Assembly (NCBI GenBank): GCA_029865665.1
Contig: JARXAV010000289.1
Span: forward strand, 1 to 19,213
DNA: 19,213 nucleotides
Reading direction: 5' to 3'
From: Flectobacillus sp.
GTDB lineage: Bacteria > Bacteroidota > Bacteroidia > Cytophagales > Spirosomataceae
Shown: piece by piece, positions 15,764-19,213 of the stretch
Layout of the letters: the number at the start of each line of letters is the position of its first letter
Numbering within the stretch: the first letter of the stretch is position 1
Program-made: the position numbers and the translations under genes
Notes under the pieces: model-generated
The model's input: only the letters and a program-made list of their open reading frames with translations
Databases searched by the model: none
Told to the model about the DNA's origin: nothing

Positions 15764-16798
15764 TTAGAGAGCATCAATAAAGGCTTGAAATGCCGTTTTC
15801 AGCGACTCTATTTCAGTGCTTTTTATCTTTTTAGCCCTATACACCTTTTGGAGTTTGGCATTAAACTCTTCATATCGTTGTGTAACTATCGTGGAAATTG
15901 GCGACTCAGAAACTGGTACTGCTGGAGTTGTTAACTCACTAACAATCTGATTGAGTTCTTCCGTTGATTTTAGGGGAGTCGTAATCTCAGCAGCTTTGCC
16001 TATCTTTTGAATTTTAGCCTTCTCTACTTTCACATTTCCATTCAAAATATCCTTACGCAAAGTAGGGTCTAACTTGTCTAAACCAAGAGCAAATTCCGCA
16101 TCTCGACGGATTGTTTTTTCATCCACATTGAAGTACTCACCCAGCTCTTGTGCCGTTGTTTTATTCGTCTTATTTGCCAAATGGACATTTTGCCCATTTG
16201 GCAAATCTGTACCAGAAACAGCATCCGAATCAGCAACATTTTCTACAAGATCTCCCAAATGGACATTCTGCCCATTTGGGAGATCTACATCCGTTGAAAT
16301 GCTCTTTAAATTATCTGTAACCGCTTTTTTCTCGGTATTATACCGTAATCCACGTAAATAAGACGCTTGTTGTGGCGTGATATTTCTACGACTCAATTGA
16401 AAGTCAATCATGAAATCACGAACCTCTTTCAACGACTCAAAATTATCAATTTGAATGTTAAAAGGAATCTGTAATTCGGTACAAAGTTGAAAACGATTAT
16501 GTCCATCTATCAGCACATAAATAGGTTCATCCAAATTACCTTCACGCCCAATCACACGATTATTGGTTTGCCAGATTTTTAGCGGATCCTTACAACCATG
16601 TTTCAATAGATTATCCTTCAACGCTAAAAATTCAACGTCTAGGAGGGGAGGTATTAAATCTCTAAGTTCATCTAAGACAATGATATTTTTCTTAATATTC
16701 TCCGTAGAACTAAAACTGCTAATCGTATTGGTTTTCATCCCTTCATAAACAGCCTTACTATTTTCAGCCATTTTCTCGGCCAATGTTTTCTTTGCCAT
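15764..16798 (-). CDS. parB: ParB-like partition protein
   Basis: A 344-residue DNA-binding partner of ParA. The ParB N-terminal fold has VLIDGHNRFQL at 95-105 (nucleotide/partner-binding box) and FQLSRRNITPQQASYLRG at 133-150. The HTH is TTAQELGEYFNVDEKTIRRD at 214-233. A charged C-terminal helix (about 300-344) probably dimerises. Between them, residues 160-212 form a variable linker holding the same peptide twice: DLPNGQNVHL at 172-181 and 198-207, each encoded by a perfect palindrome. The gene follows parA by 21 bases, so they are co-transcribed. Its binding site (parS) is not identified; candidates are the parA operator palindrome or the array modules. Confidence 0.88.
   Translation of the reverse strand: MAKKTLAEKMAENSKAVYEGMKTNTISSFSSTENIKKNIIVLDELRDLIPPLLDVEFLALKDNLLKHGCKDPLKIWQTNNRVIGREGNLDEPIYVLIDGHNRFQLCTELQIPFNIQIDNFESLKEVRDFMIDFQLSRRNITPQQASYLRGLRYNTEKKAVTDNLKSISTDVDLPNGQNVHLGDLVENVADSDAVSGTDLPNGQNVHLANKTNKTTAQELGEYFNVDEKTIRRDAEFALGLDKLDPTLRKDILNGNVKVEKAKIQKIGKAAEITTPLKSTEELNQIVSELTTPAVPVSESPISTIVTQRYEEFNAKLQKVYRAKKIKSTEIESLKTAFQAFIDAL
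16172..16206. repeat. In-frame palindromic element 1 in parB
   Basis: ATTTGCCAAATGG and CCATTTGGCAAAT (13-bp perfect arms) flank the 9-base loop ACATTTTGC. On the coding strand it encodes the second DLPNGQNVHL copy. Confidence 0.8.
16248..16286. repeat. In-frame palindromic element 2 in parB
   Basis: AGATCTCCCAAATGG and CCATTTGGGAGATCT (15-bp perfect arms) flank the loop ACATTCTGC. 39 bases, 13 codons; it encodes the first DLPNGQNVHL copy. The core CCAAATGGACATT is shared with element 1, while the outer arms differ yet remain complementary. Confidence 0.8.
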
Positions 16799-16819
16799 TA
16801 CCTTTATGGTTAATTACGT

Positions 16820-17770
16820 TTATCGTAAAGATTGTAAATATTCTTCTCCTAAATTTTGATATGAATTCGCAGCCTCTGAATTTTTATTAAAGGCACTAAT
16901 GGTAAGATGCTCCACCATTGCTTTCTGGAAATCAATCAAATGCTTGATTTCAGATTCAAAGACTTTTAGATTGGAAAACTGTTGACGAATAAGCTCTTTA
17001 TACTCTCGGTGAATACTGTTATTTTTAACCATCGTAAACACAATTCCATCTAATTCCAAGGCAGGATTTAGTAAAGCTCTCACTTCCGCAATTCGTTCCA
17101 ATAATACCACCAATCCTTTATAAGCAAGTTGTTCGGGCAATGTGGTGATAAGACAGCTATTGGAAGCCTGCATGGCAGTTATCGTCAAAATATTAAGAGA
17201 AGGAGGGCAGTCAATTAGAATAAAATCATAGTCCTTAGCAACCTTATTGATAGCAACCTTTAAGCGAAGTTCGCCACCGATTTTATTACTCAGTTCTTTT
17301 TCAGCAGCACTTAACTCAATATCACTAGGAGCAATATCTAGGTTTTCTTGTACATTTTGTATCGCTAAAGGAACTTCTAAATTAAGCAATGAATGAAAAA
17401 CCTGTGTTTCTCCTACACGGATATTGAGTACCTCACTCAAACTTCCCTGAGGGTCAATATCAATCAGTAATACCTTAAAACCACGATTAGCTAATGCTTC
17501 ACCCAGATATGCAGTCGTCGTTGTTTTTCCAACGCCACCCTTATGATTGATAATGGAAATAACACGAGCTTTCTCAAAAGCCTCTTGATTAAAGCCATAT
17601 TTAGTAACTACAGGATACAAATCCAGTAAGTGCTTTTCATTTAAGTTACGAGAACCACCCAACACACCCGAAAGCGTATTCTTAGGTAACTGAGCCTCTC
17701 GTTCCAAGGTAGCTATCGAAATAGCAGAACGACGTTTAAGGAATTTCAATAGGGTATCTTGAGTAAGCAT
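16820..17770 (-). CDS. parA: ParA partition ATPase with N-terminal HTH
   Basis: Start chosen at ATG 17770 (316 residues); the frame extends upstream only through promoter and operator sequence. Residues 1-60 look like a DNA-binding domain (LEREAQLPKNTLSGVLGGSR), as in type Ia ParA proteins that repress their own operon. The deviant Walker A KGGVGKTT is at 77-84, Walker A' DIDPQG at 104-109, and LIDCPPS further on. It is a nucleoid-binding ATPase that moves ParB-bound plasmid copies apart. First gene of the parAB operon, with a promoter and long palindrome directly upstream. Confidence 0.94.
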   Translation of the reverse strand: MLTQDTLLKFLKRRSAISIATLEREAQLPKNTLSGVLGGSRNLNEKHLLDLYPVVTKYGFNQEAFEKARVISIINHKGGVGKTTTTAYLGEALANRGFKVLLIDIDPQGSLSEVLNIRVGETQVFHSLLNLEVPLAIQNVQENLDIAPSDIELSAAEKELSNKIGGELRLKVAINKVAKDYDFILIDCPPSLNILTITAMQASNSCLITTLPEQLAYKGLVVLLERIAEVRALLNPALELDGIVFTMVKNNSIHREYKELIRQQFSNLKVFESEIKHLIDFQKAMVEHLTISAFNKNSEAANSYQNLGEEYLQSLR

Positions 17771-17772
17771 AT

Positions 17773-17827
17773 TTTTGTTTATTATTTTAAACAAATTTAG
17801 TATAAATGTTTGAAATAATAAACAAAA
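17773..17827 (-). promoter_or_regulatory. parAB promoter and palindromic operator
   Basis: Two 21-base arms (17773-17793 and 17807-17827, beginning TTTTGTTTATTATTTT) are complementary with one mismatch around a 13-base loop. On the minus strand TAAATTTG (17799-17792) fits the -7 box and TTTG (17826-17823) the -33 box, spacing 23. The arms overlap both boxes, so binding there by ParA or ParB would repress the operon. Confidence 0.7.
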
Positions 17828-17879
17828 GCTAAATTTAAATAGGAGGGAAGCTGAGTATATTCTAAAGCTATTAGTACCT

Positions 17880-18300
17880 ATATCGCCCTCAAACAAATAG
17901 CACCAGCATCAATAATCTTCCGATAATTTTCATAATTGGCAGAGTTCATTAAAGCATAGTGAAATACTCGGTAAATGGAACTTTCCTTAGCAAGCGTAAG
18001 ATGATGAAACGTCTCCCGCTATTGGTGGAATGGGATTGTTTTTAAATGGTTCTTATTGTTGAATTTCTGATAAAACACCCTTCAATCATCAATTCCTTCG
18101 TTGATGGCAAAGAGGACTCCATTTGCAGACCTGAAATGTACCAAAGGATACTCACAACTTTCTTTTTCTGTCCATCTTCATTTTCTTAGTACTTTTTGAA
18201 ACGCTCTATCTTACCTTTTGAAATAGCAAATATTTTATTTTGAAGTTCTTTGGTTTTAGTGGGAAGACCAACAACCTTGATAACTATCTAATTATCATAA
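17880..18300 (-). pseudogene. Decayed gene of unknown function
   Basis: The minus strand shows coding-like pieces in several frames: VVGLPTKTKELQNKIFAISK near 18260, then ESCEYPLVHFRSANGVLFAI, then ESSIYRVFHYALMNSANYEN ending DAGAICLRAI at a TAG near 17880. Together they suggest one gene broken by frameshifts and stops. I do not recognise the family. It ends about 50 bases upstream of the parA promoter and reads toward it. Confidence 0.35.
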
Positions 18301-18326
18301 CTCTACAAGGCACTTAGCCAAGTATT

Positions 18327-18400
18327 GTTAGCAACACTGCTTACAAACAAGGGGAATTGAAAATGACTATCCTTCTTGTAGCAGGAGTTCTGTTGCTAAC
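18327..18400. repeat. Imperfect 74-base hairpin, attC-like in shape
   Basis: The ends GTTAGCAACA and TGTTGCTAAC are perfect complements. Inside, CTGCTTACAA and TTGTAGCAG pair again with bulged bases on one side. Length and bulges resemble an integron attC site, but the RYYYAAC/GTTRRRY boxes match only at AAC and GTT. It abuts the 3' end of the HTH gene. Confidence 0.35.
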
Positions 18401-18403
18401 GGG

Positions 18404-18757
18404 CTAAAAATTTGTATGTTGATTCGCCATTGACGCCATCATTAATAAGCCATCAAGTTTACTTCGCAAGTTCTGAACCTCAGCTTCTAGCTTCTTATTA
18501 TCTTCTAATACCTTTGTTTTTTCTTCTTGAGATACATTAAACATTTCCCCTTCTCCAGATATTAACCAGTCGAGATTGACGTGTGGAAACCTTGATTTTA
18601 CCTTCTGAATGTAGTCAATCTTTGGTGTTATCTGTTTGGGACCAGTGACTGACGCAGTTTGACTTTCCACAGCTCCTATTTCCATATCAAATTTTCGAGC
18701 TGATGAATATCCTAAGATCTCAATCAACTGCTTCAATCGAACATTAAATGTTTTCAT
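18404..18757 (-). CDS. Small HTH regulator with C-terminal coiled coil
   Basis: Start chosen at ATG 18757 (117 residues, MKTFNVRLKQLIEILGYSSA). Residues 1-76 fit the XRE/phage-CI-type HTH common in Bacteroidota: RLKQLIEILGYSSARKFD, then ITPKIDYIQKVKSRFPHVNL and DWLISGEGEMF. Residues 78-105 are a charged heptad-like helix (EEKTKVLEDNKKLEAEVQNL) for dimerisation. It probably represses a nearby promoter, either its own or the divergent one at 18801-18828. No partner toxin is visible, so calling it an antitoxin is not justified. Confidence 0.8.
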   Translation of the reverse strand: MKTFNVRLKQLIEILGYSSARKFDMEIGAVESQTASVTGPKQITPKIDYIQKVKSRFPHVNLDWLISGEGEMFNVSQEEKTKVLEDNKKLEAEVQNLRSKLDGLLMMASMANQHTNF

Positions 18758-18800
18758 AAGATTTATTTTTAAAGTATTGAAAAAAAACCGCAAAAATGTT

Positions 18801-18828
18801 TTTTGTATGGGAAATATCCTTTATTTTT
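18801..18828 (+). promoter_or_regulatory. Promoter divergent from the HTH gene
   Basis: TTTG (18801-18804), 16 bases, then TATTTTTG (18821-18828) fit the Bacteroidota -33 and -7 boxes. A perfect TGTATATACA palindrome lies at 18854-18863 and could be an operator. Confidence 0.45.
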
Positions 18829-18852
18829 GTGTGTATAGTTGCACTTTGTACG

Positions 18853-18918
18853 ATGTATATACAAAAATACATAGATAATTACACATTTATACTTAAAAAT
18901 GATAAAGTTTCCACTTAG
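18853..18918 (+). CDS. Possible 21-residue peptide
   Basis: The ATG at 18853 follows the divergent promoter by 24 bases and runs MYIQKYIDNYTFILK plus six residues to TAG. Too short to judge by sequence; the transcript up to the terminator at 18990 could equally be a small RNA. Nothing else coding is seen to 19213. Confidence 0.15.
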   Translation: MYIQKYIDNYTFILKNDKVST

Positions 18919-18989
18919 CAAAGGTATAAGGTGTTATGCCTACCATAAAATCAGTGTTTTCATATAGTTAAATTAGGTTTAGTGGTTTG

Positions 18990-19024
18990 AATAACCCTAG
19001 ATGTATCATTTAGGGGTTATTTCT
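18990..19024 (+). terminator. Terminator-like hairpin
   Basis: AATAACCCTA pairs with TAGGGGTTATT with one bulged G, followed by TCTCTCTTT. It would end the transcript from the 18801-18828 promoter. Confidence 0.5.
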
Positions 19025-19104
19025 CTCTTTAATCAATCGTTTGGAATGTTCTTCGAGCTTCCTGACTGGCAAACTAACAATTAATACGTTACTCTTTTTA
19101 AAAT

Positions 19105-19122
19105 ACCCCGTTTTGCGGGGGT
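19105..19122. terminator. Short GC-rich hairpin
   Basis: CCCCG and CGGGG flank TTTTG. It is preceded by TTTTTAAAA, so it could terminate minus-strand transcription. Confidence 0.4.
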
Positions 19123-19180
19123 GATATACTATTGCCCAATTTTAACGAGTATTCATAAGGTTACAAGTAGATAAATGACT

Positions 19181-19207
19181 ATTGCTCAACTCTTTGGGTT
19201 GAGCAAT
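19181..19207. terminator. Hairpin at the window end
   Basis: ATTGCTCAAC and GTTGAGCAAT pair perfectly around TCTTTGG, followed by CTTTAA at the end of the window. Confidence 0.5.
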
Positions 19208-19213
19208 CTTTAA

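Noticed and set aside
16074..16361. 95-codon frame opposite parB
   Set aside because: Antisense shadow created partly by the palindromic elements; parB has clear domains.
16814..16828. TTACG/CGTAA small inverted repeat at the parA stop as a parS site
   Set aside because: Only five base pairs per arm and a single copy; not distinguishable from chance.
1..19213. Window as a complete circular plasmid
   Set aside because: The ends join without an obvious gene or repeat crossing them; nothing in the sequence proves closure.

Overview
The window looks like plasmid or plasmid-derived accessory DNA from a member of the Bacteroidota, possibly Cytophagales. The evidence is AT-rich sequence, several promoters of the Bacteroidota type (TAnnTTTG -7 box), two Rep_3-type replication initiators, a ParA/ParB partition pair, and many broken genes. 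I cannot tell whether the window is a whole circular plasmid or part of one.

Layout. (1) 62-4093: a remnant of a SnoaL/NTF2-like gene, a strong terminator, then a tight four-gene operon for redox or detoxification functions (pirin, Old Yellow Enzyme family ene-reductase, short-chain dehydrogenase, luciferase-like flavin oxidoreductase). (2) 4095-7068: a decayed Tn3-family transposase, a repeat array (array A), and a Rep_3 initiator gene with two in-frame ochre codons. (3) 7105-9414: a secreted cupin/metallo-beta-lactamase-fold fusion protein divergent from an AraC-type regulator. (4) 9732-11441: a secreted GH35-type beta-galactosidase. (5) 11785-13999: a second diverged copy of the repeat array (array B) and the wreck of a type I restriction-modification locus. 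hsdM and hsdR are reduced to fragments, while the accompanying YhcG/DUF1016 nuclease gene is intact. (6) 14526-15675: an intact Rep_3 initiator with five upstream 18-22 bp iterons and one downstream. (7) 15764-17827: parB and parA with a palindromic operator. (8) 17880-19213: a decayed gene, an imperfect 74-base hairpin, a small HTH regulator, and a divergent promoter with a short transcription unit.

How the parts fit. The second replicon (RepB2, iterons, ParAB) looks like the working backbone. The first replicon is being lost or is altered by nonsense codons. Tn3 and R-M debris suggests past cointegration of plasmids. The redox operon, cupin-MBL gene and araC gene may once have formed one regulon that the first replicon now interrupts.

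The strongest unexplained signal is the pair of repeat arrays. Each has eleven 8-bp boxes of the form TG-N4-CA at exactly the same spacing (25, 10, 10, 12, 11, 12, 10, 10, 53, 10 bp between starts). The box core differs consistently: TGTTAACA in array A, TGATAACA or its complement TGTTATCA in array B. This looks like two versions of a helically phased protein-binding array that have diverged in specificity. A second signal is in-frame palindromes: two in the ParB linker encode the same DLPNGQNVHL peptide, and another 29-base palindrome lies inside the yhcG-like gene.
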